From assembly GCA_031761405.1 (NCBI GenBank), contig JASEVX010000321.1, positions 124,001 through 188,000 on the forward strand: DNA of 64,000 nt. Direction: 5' to 3'. Positions within the stretch are counted from its first letter, which is position 1. The number at the start of each line of letters is the position of its first letter. The position numbers were made by a program, and so were the translations under genes. Positions 42,210 through 53,025 of this stretch are shown one piece after another. The notes beneath the pieces were generated by a model. That model was given only the letters and a program-made list of their open reading frames with translations. It made no database searches and was not told the DNA's origin. Source of the stretch: Serripes groenlandicus. Taxonomy: Eukaryota > Mollusca > Bivalvia > Cardiida > Cardiidae.

Positions 42210-42245
42210 CAGAGACATATAAACATGTGTGTTTATATGTCTCTG
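42210..42245. repeat. 36-bp perfect palindrome (CAGAGACATATAAACA)
   Basis: Sixteen perfectly paired bases with a 4-nt loop (42226-42229). The same arm sequence as at 21905-21941. Confidence 0.95.
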
Positions 42246-42453
42246 CTCTAATCAGAACCTTGTAAAATGTTAACAAGATCTAACGTTTCGCCCCAATATG
42301 GTTTTGTGACAAGTAGACATATGAAAGTAATATAAAAGACCTGTGACAAACTTATCTCCTAGAACGAAAAGAACATTCTCAATTTTCCCTGTCACTTGTT
42401 TCATAAAGGCCATTGAAATCATTTAGCAGCCGCCCACCTGCTTCCTTTAATCA

Positions 42454-42840
42454 TCACGCCATTTGCATACAAATAGTTTGTGAAATGTGGGCCGTGACAG
42501 GTTTGCTGACAGGTTTGCGCAAGCCACTTTTCGCATGCATGACTTTTCGTAAAATCGCTGTTGCCATCAAATGTTTATGCAGTGCTAAACTCAGGCAATG
42601 AAAAATGCAATTTCCGTCACTGGGAACATCCGCGACTAAATACAAAACATCTAGAATTCTTACATATTATAATGTTTGTAAATGAACAAATGTGATGTTT
42701 GTTTGCAAAAATGCACTCAATATTAAAGAAAAACGCTATAATTGACACTTACTTGGATAAACGTGTAGATCCGGCGGGCGAAATCTAGTAACCTATTCGC
42801 TTTCAATGTATCGAAAATGCAGGAAACCAGCCAATGACTG
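42454..42840 (-). pseudogene. OTU-like cysteine-protease fragment, copy 2
   Basis: The minus-strand frame 42645-42454 reads DVPSDGNCIFHCLSLALHKH, matching the OTU signature D-G-N-C-L-F around the catalytic Cys. Only the N-terminal helix region remains. The His box is absent and there are no flanking exons. OTU domains occur in deubiquitinases and in proteins of some mobile elements. With a second decayed copy at 38686, a transposon origin is likelier than a host gene (inference). Confidence 0.6.
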
Positions 42841-43021
42841 TGCTTGATTATGTATTCTGGGCATAATCTTGCATGTTTTTTGTTGTTATCCCTAAATGTG
42901 TAAATAATTTATTATTTGAGATGCATATTAGACAAACCAAGGAACAAACTAAATAATCTAGGAGTTAATGATGACTTTTCCGCGCTAGATTATCGCGCAC
43001 CTGTACTGAAGTTCTCTCATA

Positions 43022-43728
43022 GCATTCATTCATTCATTCATATCTTTATTTCCTCCAAATTACAAAGGAGAGTTACATGAACATAATAATCAATTACAAT
43101 GTATTAATAAAATGTGGAAAAAAAAAAAAAAAAAAATGTCATAGCATGTACAGCTGTACTCAGGCATGGGACAGTATGGAATGTCCATCATTAAATTTAG
43201 CCATGAAATATTGACCACATACGATCAATGTAATATACCATCAATATTATGAAGTCAATATGACAGACATGTAAAGGTTCTGTAAACTCTGGTATTGGAC
43301 CTCCGAGTAAAATACACAGTTTGATATCGTCACTAGATGAGTAGAAATAATTATATACCTCGATACCATATGTATAAAACAAGGCATCCATTGCTTTGCT
43401 TCTAATTTCTTGTACAGATATACAATGTATTAAGCAGTGTAGAGCTTCATTATTGTAAAATGACCCACATTTACTGCAGAGTTTATTAGCATTATAACTC
43501 CCAGAGCAGAAATAATTTTAATGATATTTCTGCAGTGTCGTTTATATTTGTATTTGCATTTACTTATATGCCAAAATATGCTTTCACAGAAAGCTGGATG
43601 AATTTTAGCAAATAAGTAAAGGTCCGGATCACTGTTAACTCTATATAACCAGTGCTCAGTGAAAAATGCATTAACAGTCTGTTTTATTGTACTTTTCCAT
43701 TTCAGACGTTTTGGGCATATACACACCA
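43022..43728 (-). pseudogene. 5'-truncated LINE, ORF2 C-terminus, UTR and (GAAT)n tail
   Basis: The minus strand encodes, in two frames, KSTIKQTVNAFFTEHWLYRV, DLYLFAKIHPAFCESIFWHI and then NNEALHCLIHCISVQEIRSK, a Cys/His-rich C-terminal segment typical of LINE ORF2. It is followed by AATAAAGATATGAATGAATG, so the 3' tail is a tetranucleotide repeat, as in CR1/L2-like elements. This differs from the poly(A)-tailed LINE at 31 kb. Frameshifts and an internal A/T run (about 43118-43136) show it is dead. Confidence 0.7.
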
Positions 43729-43734
43729 GTTAGT

Positions 43735-44045
43735 ATATTCATACAGATACACACTCACACTCACTTCCACCAGTTAGTATACTATTACATATACATATAC
43801 CAGTAAGAATACTCGTACATAACTGGTATGTGTAAAGGTACGAGTATACTTACTGGTATGTGTATAGGTACGAGTATACTTACTGGTATGTGTATATGTA
43901 CGAAGTTTACACACTTACACCAGTTAGTATACTTTTACAGTTAGACATACCAGTTAGTATACCCGTACATATACATACACCAGTTGTTATACTCGTACAC
44001 AAACCAGTTAGTATACTTGTACATATACACATAGACTTACATCAG
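43735..44045. repeat. 30-bp minisatellite with an internal inverted block
   Basis: Units of ACCAGTTAGTATACTCGTAC then ATATACATAC run forward at 43735-43815. They switch to reverse (ACTGGTATGTGTATAGGTAC then GAGTATACTT, exact 30-bp period) at about 43820-43912, then return to forward through 44045. Confidence 0.85.
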
Positions 44046-44174
44046 TATATTACCATCTCGCAGCAAAGATGAAAAACGGCTGTTTTGAATGGCTAAACTA
44101 AGTTGTTAACTACACAACTTTTTATCTTGTGGCCACAACTTAAATAAAGTGTTGCAGATGTCACCTCAGTGCCA

Positions 44175-44335
44175 CCGTATAAGCCTTTATTTGAAACACT
44201 TGACCATTTATTGAAGTGAATAGCTTTATTTAAGCCTTTAATTGAAATAATTGACCATTTATTGAAATGAAGAGCTTTATTTAATCATTGATTTGAAATA
44301 ATTGACCAATCATTGAAGTGAATAGCTTCGTTAAT
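44175..44335. repeat. 51-bp tandem repeat x3
   Basis: TTGACCATTTATTGAAGTGA and ATAGCTTTATTTAA. TGACC landmarks at 44201, 44252 and 44303. Confidence 0.9.
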
Positions 44336-44900
44336 CTTAGTGTTGTTTGTTCTAAATCAGATATCATTAACGGCGTAAGTTTTGTGAAAAAAATAAATCT
44401 TTTTCCTTATGTCATTGTCAGTAACCATGAATGTTGGCAGTCCGAGCAGTGTACTTTGGAGCACTCCGTGACAGAAACACTGGTTTTACATGTACCAGTA
44501 ATACAAGTAGCACCATCAACTAACGGATTTTCTGTTTGTGAGGTAAATTGTCGACTAACCGGCATAGATAAAGAATAGGGATGTGTGTTGTCTTCCCCAG
44601 GTCATGCCTATGTGTTAACTATTCTGAAATGTTGAAGCTGTGTCTTACTACAGTAATTAGATGGGAAACCTGGGGGTGTATGCAATAAACTTGTATTCAG
44701 ATTTATCTAACACAATAGTCGATTAATAAAAGAAAAATGCAAATAAATCTGAAAGATTTCTTTTCCTGTGTGTTAGTTTTATAACATGTATATATACATG
44801 TACATACTTAGTGAATCAAGTGTACGGTTAATATTAAGCTTTGTTTCATGATAACCTAACTGGTATTAGCAATGCTAAACATTCCATAGGTAGTTTGACC
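44335..44900. other. upstream of transporter gene, nothing called
   Basis: No TATA-plus-initiator arrangement that I would call a promoter. The 86-codon frame 44318-44578 is not recognised. Confidence 0.3.
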
Positions 44901-44904
44901 GACC

Positions 44905-45130
44905 TTATGGTGTAGTGGTAGAGAGTCCGCTTCAGATGCGGGAGGTCGTTGGTTCGATTCCCGATCAGATCATATCAAGCACTTTAACAATGGTAGTAAG
45001 TGGTGCCCTCTCTGGTCGTCAGGAGTGTGGGATTAGCATAACTACTGACTGAATAGTGTCAGAAGTACTGGTAAACGCAATGATATTAAGTGAACAACAG
45101 TACTGAAAGCTGCGTAACATACTAACCAAT
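44905..45130 (+). repeat. tRNA-derived SINE
   Basis: Head ATGGTGTAGTGGTAGAGAGT and TTGGTTCGATTCCCG. Body AACAATGGTAGTAAGTGGTG and GACTGAATAGTGTCAG. Tail ACGCAATGATATTAAGTGAA then CTGAAAGCTGCGTAAC. Confidence 0.75.
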
Positions 45131-45516
45131 CTACAAAAGACAAATCATGCTACACGGTATTCGAATAATTGCCATTAGGCGAGAGAACGAGGCTCTACCT
45201 CTGCACCTCTGTCTTCAACGTAGCCTGTGTGTTGGGATAACAATTATGCATATAATTGTCAGCCGAATGGGTACTCTCTTTTAGCTTCAAGCTGTCATTT
45301 GATTTATTTATTCAAATAAGTATACCTCAACATGTTGTTCAGTGTGTTATTATAGTTCAAACTCTGGTAATGCAGTCCTTTCAATGTATAAGAGGGACAT
45401 AAGTGCTCGAACCAAAAATGTGAAAAATATCATATTTCGAAATCATTCCGATTACATCTTGTAGACACTAGTCAATATCACAATTGATATGTATTTTTAT
45501 TTTATTTTATTTTAGA

Positions 45517-45685
45517 ATGCATCGAGGGATTGTTATTATCGCAGGTCTGTCTGTAGCATTTTGTAACTATGGTGTCCTACAAGCCTATGGTTCATTGTTT
45601 ACCGTTACCATTGGAAAGTTTGCTGAGAATCGAGGGAAAACGTCACTAGTCCATTCTGTACTTATTGGAACGAGTCTTGGGGCCG
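45517..45685 (+). CDS. transporter exon 1 in window
   Basis: Codons 1-56 plus one base, helix 1 and the start of helix 2 (YGSLFTVTIGKFAENRGKTS). The preceding acceptor is a TTTTA-rich tract ending TTTTAG at 45515. The donor is GGCCG|GTAAGA. Confidence 0.8.
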
Positions 45686-48600
45686 GTAAGACTCGTAAAC
45701 ATTAACATTTTCCTTATATGTGTATGATAATGTATTATAGCATGTTTTGCTCATATTTTAAATATGTTTAATAAACTGATTGGAGCTTAATGCCGTTTGC
45801 AATAATTCTGCAGTGATAGTACAGCTGTCAATTCACCCAACGTATTTTCCTGGCCTCCACACAACATGCCTTCAATGTAACAGGCAACTTTTCTACATAG
45901 GCTGTTAGCACATTGGTGGAAGACGAATGACGCTTGTCGCATTGATTTGATCAAACACATGAAAAATTGTTGACCGAGCTGGTTCCGAACTCAGAATATC
46001 TGGGTTGACAGCTCACGTCGCTAACGACTGAGCTAATATATGAAAACACACATGGTACATGTAGGATCAATTAGTTATAGTTTACAATTGATTGATATGC
46101 GTGTTCGCCATGGTACTACATGTATATACATATACATATATATATGAGCCGAATAACGAGAAAACCAACATTGTGAACCCAGGTAAGGCTAAGCATGCCG
46201 CGCAGGATTACCCAGACAGACATTTTTCACCTCCTGTGGACTTGATGTTTCAGGAATCATTACTCTATACCTATATCCCTCTAAGACGGAATGTGTCGGC
46301 CCGCATTAGCCTGCACGAATTCCGCAGGCTGATCTGGGTCGATACATTACGCAGAGGCTGTAATGTTGGTTTTCTCGTGGTAAGGCTCATATATATCATA
46401 TAGGGTTGAGCGCTGCTTGAGGTATGTGCGACTAGTTTTGATCCAGATTAGACTGTGCAGTCTAATCCGACACTGCAGTGTCAATAAGTCAAGAACACGA
46501 TTTCTTTTTTGAAAAACAGTTAATATTAAGATCCAATAGCATGAATTTTCAAGCAGAATTAGGTTTTCAATAAGGTTGTTTTTTGTCCCCGGAGCACAGC
46601 CCAATTGTAATGCAAAGTAATAACATCTTTAGAAGGTTTGTGAAGGTCTCATTCCTAGCATGCTTTTCGCCACGTCAACGGTCGGCCGCGACCAAAATGC
46701 TCTCTATTAAAGTGTCTTGCCAGCCCTGTGTTCCATAGTCACAAAACTCAAAACCTGTTTTGCGAAACTTATATAGGTTTTGTCGATATACCGTTCCTTA
46801 GTCGGTTAACCAAACATGTTCTACCTGTTTTCCATTCATAACACAGGTAGGTTTCGTTCCGTCTGATAGGCATAGCTTAAACTGTTTATGTTGTGTTTAC
46901 TATGGAACACAAGGCTGGTACACGCTTGAATCTGTCATCTGTGTAGTCTTAGAAAGACCGTTAGGATGTGTGTTGGTCTCTTATCATTTTTGTCAATCTG
47001 CACCCTAAGAAAACCGGTTAAGAAATGCCTAGTCATGTGTTGGGGATAGACGGTTTATCTCCCCTTACGATAAGTGATGTGTATCTATAAAGTAAACTGG
47101 TAACATATCTTTAATCACTACACTTCTCCCCCGACCCCCTACCCCCCCCCCCCCCCCCCCCCCCCCCGACTTTACAAAGAGGCTGAGGGTGAAGGATACT
47201 TGATACCAGTCATCTGTATTTATAAAACAATCCTGTGTCACTGATAGCAGGCATGTTAACTTCCGCTTCTCACCGTCTTTAATGTGCTATATTTCTTTCC
47301 TCTAGCCAACGATACATCACCGGATTATAGACGTTAATATCTTTTTCACCGGGCTTGGTCATGGATCACATCAAGCTCTCATAGGTCACATGGGAATATC
47401 AGCATGTCTTGATCGATGTTGGAAATGATATGCCTTAACATCACTGATGAGTTCAGTCAACCTCTTGTGATGGCTTGCATGTCCTATGAAATATTCCGAG
47501 ATCTTTGGAACTCTTTGGCGTTGGCCACTTGTCGGGAATACTTATGGACAAGGCCATGCTATTGTTGCTTAAAACCCCATTCAAGAATTATAATTTTCTT
47601 TGAAACAGTAGGCATCGTCGTGAGATTAGCTTCAATTCATGTTCTTGGAATCTGGTCAATATCTCGGTAATACACTGCAGATAGATGTTAACAACTTTAC
47701 CAAGAACGATAAATTCATAAGGGCACGCGAGCATTTTTTCCCAGTCAAATCCTCTCATATCAAGGTCTATAACGTTTGCAAATACACCGCAAGGTCTGTG
47801 CATCTCATCGTAGGCATTTGGCTCAGTGACGCTTGCTTTTAAAACCATGTACTCTCTGCTACTTGACTCAAGCTGTAATTTACCAATTACAATGGAAACA
47901 TCTTGCTTAAACATCTATTTACCATACGATGGTCAAGGCGCCAGTGAATATATCCATTAACTTTCCTTATCTCATCTGGCGAAACCACCCATTTCATTAT
48001 CTATTCAGGTATTTCACTAGGTTCAAGTTGTACCATTCTTTACCCATCCAAATTAGTTGGGACTTGTCCTGTCTCGAAATCGTTTGATAAAGGGTCTTTT
48101 CACTCGGGAAGCTATGGGCGTGATTTATGTTATGGAAAAAAAACATGACGATCTCTCAGCAACTTGTTAACTTTGACACTCTCGTCTGCACTCAACTATT
48201 GGCATGACTTCTAATACTTATCTTGCAGATAATGAGACATTTACTGTGTGCATTCATGCTGTTGATGCCCAAATTATTATCCCCTTTTGTCTGACAGGAC
48301 TTCATACACAGTATAGGCTCTTCCCTCTTCTTTGCCTCTTTTCACCAACCGATATGGATATGTGTTGTTGATCACATACATGATGGGCTCTTATCCCTCA
48401 AAAACGACAACTCTAAGAACAGGTTATTTCAGTCCGTCGACTGGCTCTACCACATAAATTAGCATCTTTATATTTTCTTGCACCATTTTACCATCACTAA
48501 GTATCAGGTGGCACAACTCTCTCTTTACAATGGTGACTCTGCTTACATGTGGATAATTAGCACCGACAATGGGCATGCTCATTCTTTGGCCATCAAGGGT

Positions 48601-51600
48601 CAAAACATCTGTTGTTACATCCATACCGGTATGATGCTTTATCAGAAAGTCTAAACCAAGAAGTGCATTGTTCTGGATTGGCGCAGCAATCATCTCTATA
48701 TAGAACCATCTGCAATCTTAAGCTTAACTGGACCAACTTCAATACATTTCTGTAAATTGTCGGGGATTTATGGCAGTTTGACTTCATTCAGCGTTTTTGG
48801 TTTATTTCTTAAAAGAGTCATACAACCTCATATTCTTGGCTGACATATCAACAACAGCACCAGTTTTCTTCTAAATGACTTGGACTTGAAGGCATTATTG
48901 AGACTTCAGTGGTTTAACCTCATCTGTATCTTCCATTTGTACAATTTAAATATGCTCGTTAGTATCATCTGTACTACCTTATTGCGGATCTCGCTTGCGT
49001 TCGAATCCGTATATTATGACTATGTCTTGAATACTCACATGGATCTTACGATTTGTAACACACTGTATAACTATGGTTAACTGATGAAGTTTCGTGGAAG
49101 GCATTGTAGCCATAAGTTGACTGTAGACACATTAACATATCCACGTCACTTGAAAAAAGAAAGATTAGTTCCTATTACCGGGTAAGGTTATGGACACCAT
49201 CCTATATAACAGCCGTCCCGCGAGAAAACCAAAATTCTGGACTCAGCGTAAAGTATCGACCCGGATCAGCATAACTATGCCGTGCAGACGTATCCGGACA
49301 GACACGTTTCGTCTTCTGTGGATTGTCTGTTTCAAGAATAATTACTCTTTACCTCTATCCCCCTGAGACGGAATATGTCAGCCCGGACGAGTCTACGAGG
49401 ACTGGGCAGGCTGATCTGGATCGATACATTATGCAAAGGCCATAATGTTGGTTTACTCGCCGGACGGCTCATATTATTAAGTATATTATCACGCTTCGAT
49501 AAAAAAGGCACGGTAACCCGAGTATTTCTAAACATTCACCAAGTTACCGGATCTACCTATTGCGTGCAGTGGTTCGAGTAGTATAGGAAAATAACCATAA
49601 ATTGGATAGTTGACCCATTTTGTAACGCTTGTTGTTATCTCGACTGACTGTTAATTAAACTCAGAACTTGCATACGTTATAAAACAATAATTTTCGCTTC
49701 AAAACTAGTCAACGAAGTGGCGATGAGATTCACATTGTATATGTACATAGAGGGTATAACTGCACCGTTTTCAATCCAAATACAGGAAGAGATACATTCT
49801 GTATTCAGGAAAAACGGGATATAATTATACCCCTTACATATCATAAACATATAGCACACTTGTTTTAAAAAAATAGAATTAAACGTTTTGTTCTATTGTG
49901 TTTGCAGGTGTTATCGGAGGTTACCTTATCAAAAGAATTAACCTGATAGTTGTATCAGCAATAGGCTCCGTATTGTTACCCTTGGGATTTATCATATCGT
50001 ACTGGGCCTCCTCTGTAACGTATTTAACATTCTCGATTGGACTTGTAGCTGGTACGTATGGATGAATCGTCGATTTACATATTTTCTTAAATTGTTTAAA
50101 AGATTCTTACATTTCTGTGCTTTTACTCAAGTACTTATCACTAGAAATCAATTAAATGTATGTAATGTATTCAGGAGCATGGGGAGAAATACATACTGCA
50201 TTTTTATTTTACTATTTCAATCCATTTACGTCCCTTTGCGTTGAACACATTCTTATATCACTGAGTACATCCACTGTGTTGGATGATATGTCTCTGTATA
50301 CTGAACTGGTTTGTACGCCCGGCAAATCGATTTATCATTTTTTTAATTCAAATAACTCAGATCAGACTGTTCATGTGCATAGTATGTTGCTTAGCTTCAA
50401 AATATACTAAACCATCATTCTAGAAGCACATTTAGAATGCAAAAGCCAAAAGAACACAATGATTCGTTTTATTTGCATCCATAAAACCTTAATTCAAAAT
50501 AACTCTGAATTTGTTATTTCTCTGGTCCCGACATTTATATCGCACTTTTGTATTATTTTAGGTATTGGTATATCTTTCACATATGTCAGTGCTGTAGTGG
50601 TTATAAGCTCGGTGACACCGGAAAAACACAAAACTACCGTGTTATCGTTACAAAATGTTGCATGCGGAATACCTGGAGTAGTTGTACCATATTTGTTTTC
50701 ATGGCTTACAACAACCTACGGTTTATCGGGGACACTCCTCATTTATGGTGGACTTACTTTAAACAACATAGCAGCAACGATTGTGTTTAGTGGAGTTAGA
50801 ATTAAGGACGATCAACGTGACGTGCAAGAATATAATTGTGACGGACAAACGTTGGACAGTCGAAACGATAAGAATGGTAATGATGATGTTCAATCATTGG
50901 GCAATACAAACGATACGCATGATAATTGTGACACACAAACCGTGGCCAATCGAACTGATACACATGATAATAATGACGTACACACGTTGAACAATGTAAT
51001 ACATGAGAATGGTAATTGTGGGGTTCAAACATTGACTAATCGAAACGATGAGCATGATAAAAGGGACGTACACATGAGGGACAGTCGAAACGTCAGAAGA
51101 GATGCTAATTATGACACACACAAGATAGACAATCCGCACGTGAGAGGAGATGATAACATCGAGATAAACATTGAAACAGACGAAAATGGATATCAGATAG
51201 AAGGGTCCATGCCTCAATCACAAACAATATGTTATGTATTATTTGCGATTGCTGTACCAATCGTTATGGCCAATATCGGAGGATTTCTGGCAATCTATCA
51301 GGATGTGGGCGTGTTTAAAGGGTTGTCAGCAGAGGAAACAGTGACATGCATCGTTATCTATAATGTTACAAGTACCGCAAGTAGATTCCTGCCTCTCGTG
51401 TTTCTTAGACTAACGGGGAATCCATTCATCACGCCTATGGTTGCCTCTGTTTTTGGAGTGTTAGGACAGGGCCTCCTCAGATTGACGTCAAAATATTACT
51501 TGATTTTGATTGGATATGCATTTACGGGTATTACTGATGGTGGAACATCAGCTTCCATTTCCGTTGTTATTTTCAAAATCCTCAACCAGGAGTCTCAAGC

Positions 51601-53012
51601 TGTTGGATTTGGACTGGTATTGACACTGATCGGAATACTAGCAACTGGCAGTGGACCACTTTATGGTAAAGTATTTGAATTATCCCAACAAAAAAAAAAT
51701 CTGCATGGGAGATTTTGAAAACATTTAGGCAAAATTATGTAAACTCTCTAGAAAGGATGACCAGTTCACATCTTAGTATTTGGAAAAAACCTGATCCTCT
51801 CCAGTTTGTCAGGAGGGATCATTACATTTCTATAAAGGAAATATTTAGGCCACGTCGTTAAAGTTAGAATTTTCCTTTATCGATATCCAATTGGAAGTAT
51901 GTTCACTCAATGGTAAGTAAATGTTTATTGATGATTATTTGGTGTTTTACGCCATTTTTTAAAAAATAAATAAAGTAATATAACGGCATTTCTTGGGTAA
52001 GTTACCAGTGCGTCTGGTCCATTTATCCTGACATCAGCCAGTCAGTCGTTATGCTAATACCGCTCAGGGAGGGCAGCTGTGGTTGGTAAAGGGGATTACG
52101 GAATTATTACAGGCGGAAAAGGTTTTGGGCTGTACTATTTCTAGTCAGACCTTATACAGTTCTACGTCATTCAATTTAGGCAAACAGTGATGGCACTGTA
52201 TGGGTATTCATTATTTCCAGGTAATACATTTTCGGCTGATGAACAGGCTTTTTTATTCAATAGAAAACTACAAGCGAGCAAATAATATAAAAGAGACGCT
52301 GCAACTTTATTCTTACCAGTACAATCATGTAGAACAACCTTTATGGGTTCGATTTCCGTAAGAGCCGGTATTTATTAACAATATATGTAATCGGCAATTT
52401 CCGTCCGAAGTCGTAAGAGGTCGGTATTGTCAGGGACACTATATACAATGTATATAGTGTCCCTGGTATTGTTCATGAATACGTTGATCTTGACCGAGAA
52501 ATGACCAACAAGATGACCAATACTGTCTGTACAGTGCTATCTATTTAATTTTGAAAATAAATAGACAGGGATCAAATTTACTGACATATTTTGGCAGTCG
52601 ACAATTGTTTTTATTCTTCGAACACGTTTTTCTCAACTCGGTCTTAAAATGGTCCAGTTCACTAGAATTAAACTCTTTGACGTTCACGTGAAATATCGAC
52701 CCTGATCAGGATAATAAGGTACTAAATTATATGCCTCTTGACAATCTTTGTTTTCAACAATATGTGTTAGGTAGATGCATACTCCTTTCCCGCATCAGCG
52801 CATGCTGTCTCGGATCGATTCTTATATGCCTTGGTCTATATAAAATGACATAAACTTCTTTTACTTCAGGTGCAATATTTGACCAGACGGAATCGTACGC
52901 TTTGGTGCTGAATGTTACCACTAGTATATTTGCTCTAGGATCGGTTGTATTTGTTGGCTGTTTCATTTCATACGGTTCCTGCTGTTATCGTACCAAAAGA
53001 TACGTAAAATGA
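45517..53012 (+). CDS. monocarboxylate-transporter-like MFS protein (SLC16 type)
   Basis: Four exons (45517-45685, 49908-50051, 50562-51665, 52870-53012) join in one frame of 519 codons plus TGA. All three introns are phase 1 with GT..AG borders, each splitting a Gly codon. Predicted 12 membrane helices: 1-6 before and 7-12 after a long cytosolic loop at about residues 186-322. SLC16-like stretches are YGLSGTLLIYGGLTLNN in helices 5-6 and GFLAIYQDVGVF in helix 7. The usual DGGWGW motif before helix 1 is not present: the protein starts MHRGIVIIAGLSVAF. The ATG lies 1 nt after an acceptor-like TTTTAG, so an upstream UTR exon is likely, and an extra coding exon cannot be excluded. The likely role is transport of monocarboxylates or other small acids at the plasma membrane. 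The substrate is unknown. Confidence 0.85.
45780..46035 (-). repeat. SINE in transporter intron 1
   Basis: Minus-strand SINE of the same family as 3775-3928: ATTGGTGGAAGACGAATGAC, TTGACCGAGCTGGTTCCGAA and CTAACGACTGAGCTAAT on the plus strand. The tail side is TTAATGCCGTTTGCAATAAT. Confidence 0.7.
46145..46389 (+). mobile_element. TGAGCC-type MITE, complete, in intron 1
   Basis: TGAGCCGAATAACGAGAAAA at the left is inverted as TTTTCTCGTGGTAAGGCTCA at the right, flanked by TATA on both sides. This agrees with a TA target duplication. The best-preserved copy of this family, 245 bp. Confidence 0.9.
46720..46918. mobile_element. CCAGCC-ended MITE
   Basis: CCAGCCCTGTGTTCCATAGT at the left and ACTATGGAACACAAGGCTGG at the right form a 20-bp TIR with one mismatch. 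Inner arms AAAACTCAAAACCTGTTTT/AAACTGTTTATGTTG pair partly. About 200 bp. The superfamily is not assigned. Confidence 0.85.
47142..47167 (+). repeat. poly-C run (26)
   Basis: Twenty-six uninterrupted C in intron 1, preceded by CCCCCGACCCCCTA. It has i-motif/G-quadruplex potential and its length is unreliable. Confidence 0.9.
47480..48880 (-). pseudogene. Ty3/Gypsy pol remnant, antisense in intron 1
   Basis: Minus strand, many frames. At about 48860 there is a TGAVVDMSA motif like the aspartic-protease active site, with the first Asp lost. NNALLGLDFLIKHHTGMD at 48620-48680 is the flap/second half typical of retroviral-type proteases. Further on, CITEILTRFQEHELKLISRR (about 47600-47660) is the region after the RT catalytic box. 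KWPTPKSSKDLGIF (about 47500) is the thumb/connection block. Stops and frameshifts throughout, with no LTRs seen. An old, inactive LTR-retrotransposon fragment inserted opposite to the gene. Confidence 0.65.
48890..49205. other. intron 1 sequence, nothing recognised
   Basis: AT-rich intron DNA between the pol remnant and the next MITE. Confidence 0.35.
49209..49471 (+). mobile_element. TGAGCC-type MITE in intron 1
   Basis: AGCCGTCCCGCGAGAAAACC at the left and GGTTTACTCGCCGGACGGCT at the right. The body has GTATCGACCCGGATCAGC, TTTCGTCTTCTGTGG, GAGACGGAATATGTCAGCCC and GGCAGGCTGATCTGGATCGA. Confidence 0.85.
49908..50051 (+). CDS. transporter exon 2
   Basis: TTTGCAG acceptor, then residues VIGGYLIKRINLIVVSAIG onwards. 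Helices 2-4. Donor GCTG|GTACGT. 144 bp, phase 1 in and out. Confidence 0.85.
50562..51665 (+). CDS. transporter exon 3
   Basis: TATTTTAG acceptor. 1,104 bp covering helices 4-11 with the repeat-bearing cytosolic loop. Donor TTATG|GTAAAG. Read-through would add about 17 residues and a stop. Confidence 0.9.
50840..51157 (+). repeat. coding 45-bp minisatellite in the transporter loop
   Basis: Seven 45-bp units (the sixth is 48 bp) encode a 15-residue repeat of the pattern D-V-x-T-L-x-N-R-N-D-x-H-D-N-N at about residues 198-303. Examples: DTQTVANRTDTHDNN and GVQTLTNRNDEHDKR. It is hydrophilic and rich in Asn, Asp and His, between helices 6 and 7. Units have diverged while the frame is kept. Confidence 0.9.
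51933..52095 (-). repeat. SINE 3' part in transporter intron 3
   Basis: On the plus strand: TTTGGTGTTTTACGCC, CCATTTATCCTGACATCAGC, CAGTCAGTCGTTATGC and AGGGAGGGCAGC, the reverse of the SINE bodies at 10763 and 53350. Confidence 0.7.
52431..52465. repeat. 35-bp perfect palindrome (CAGGGACACTATATAC)
   Basis: Sixteen perfectly paired bases around a 3-nt loop, in transporter intron 3. It shares the outer CAGGGACA with the palindrome at 58444. Confidence 0.95.
52870..53012 (+). CDS. transporter exon 4 (last)
   Basis: TTACTTCAG acceptor. It encodes AIFDQTESYALVLNVTTSIF, helix 12 and a short basic tail CCYRTKRYVK, then TGA at 53010-53012. Confidence 0.85.
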
Positions 53013-53025
53013 ATTACTAATACAA

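Noticed and set aside
42413..42601. Plus-strand frame overlapping the OTU fragment
   Set aside because: The minus strand carries the recognisable DGNC motif. The plus frame is a shadow.
44905..44975. tRNA gene
   Set aside because: Same reasoning: it is a SINE head with a shared downstream body.
50802..51217. Antisense His/Tyr-rich frames opposite transporter exon 3
   Set aside because: Shadows of the 45-bp coding minisatellite.
52640..52830. Another TGAGCC-type MITE in transporter intron 3
   Set aside because: Only scattered words resemble the family (TATCGACCCTGATCAGG). Too weak to call.
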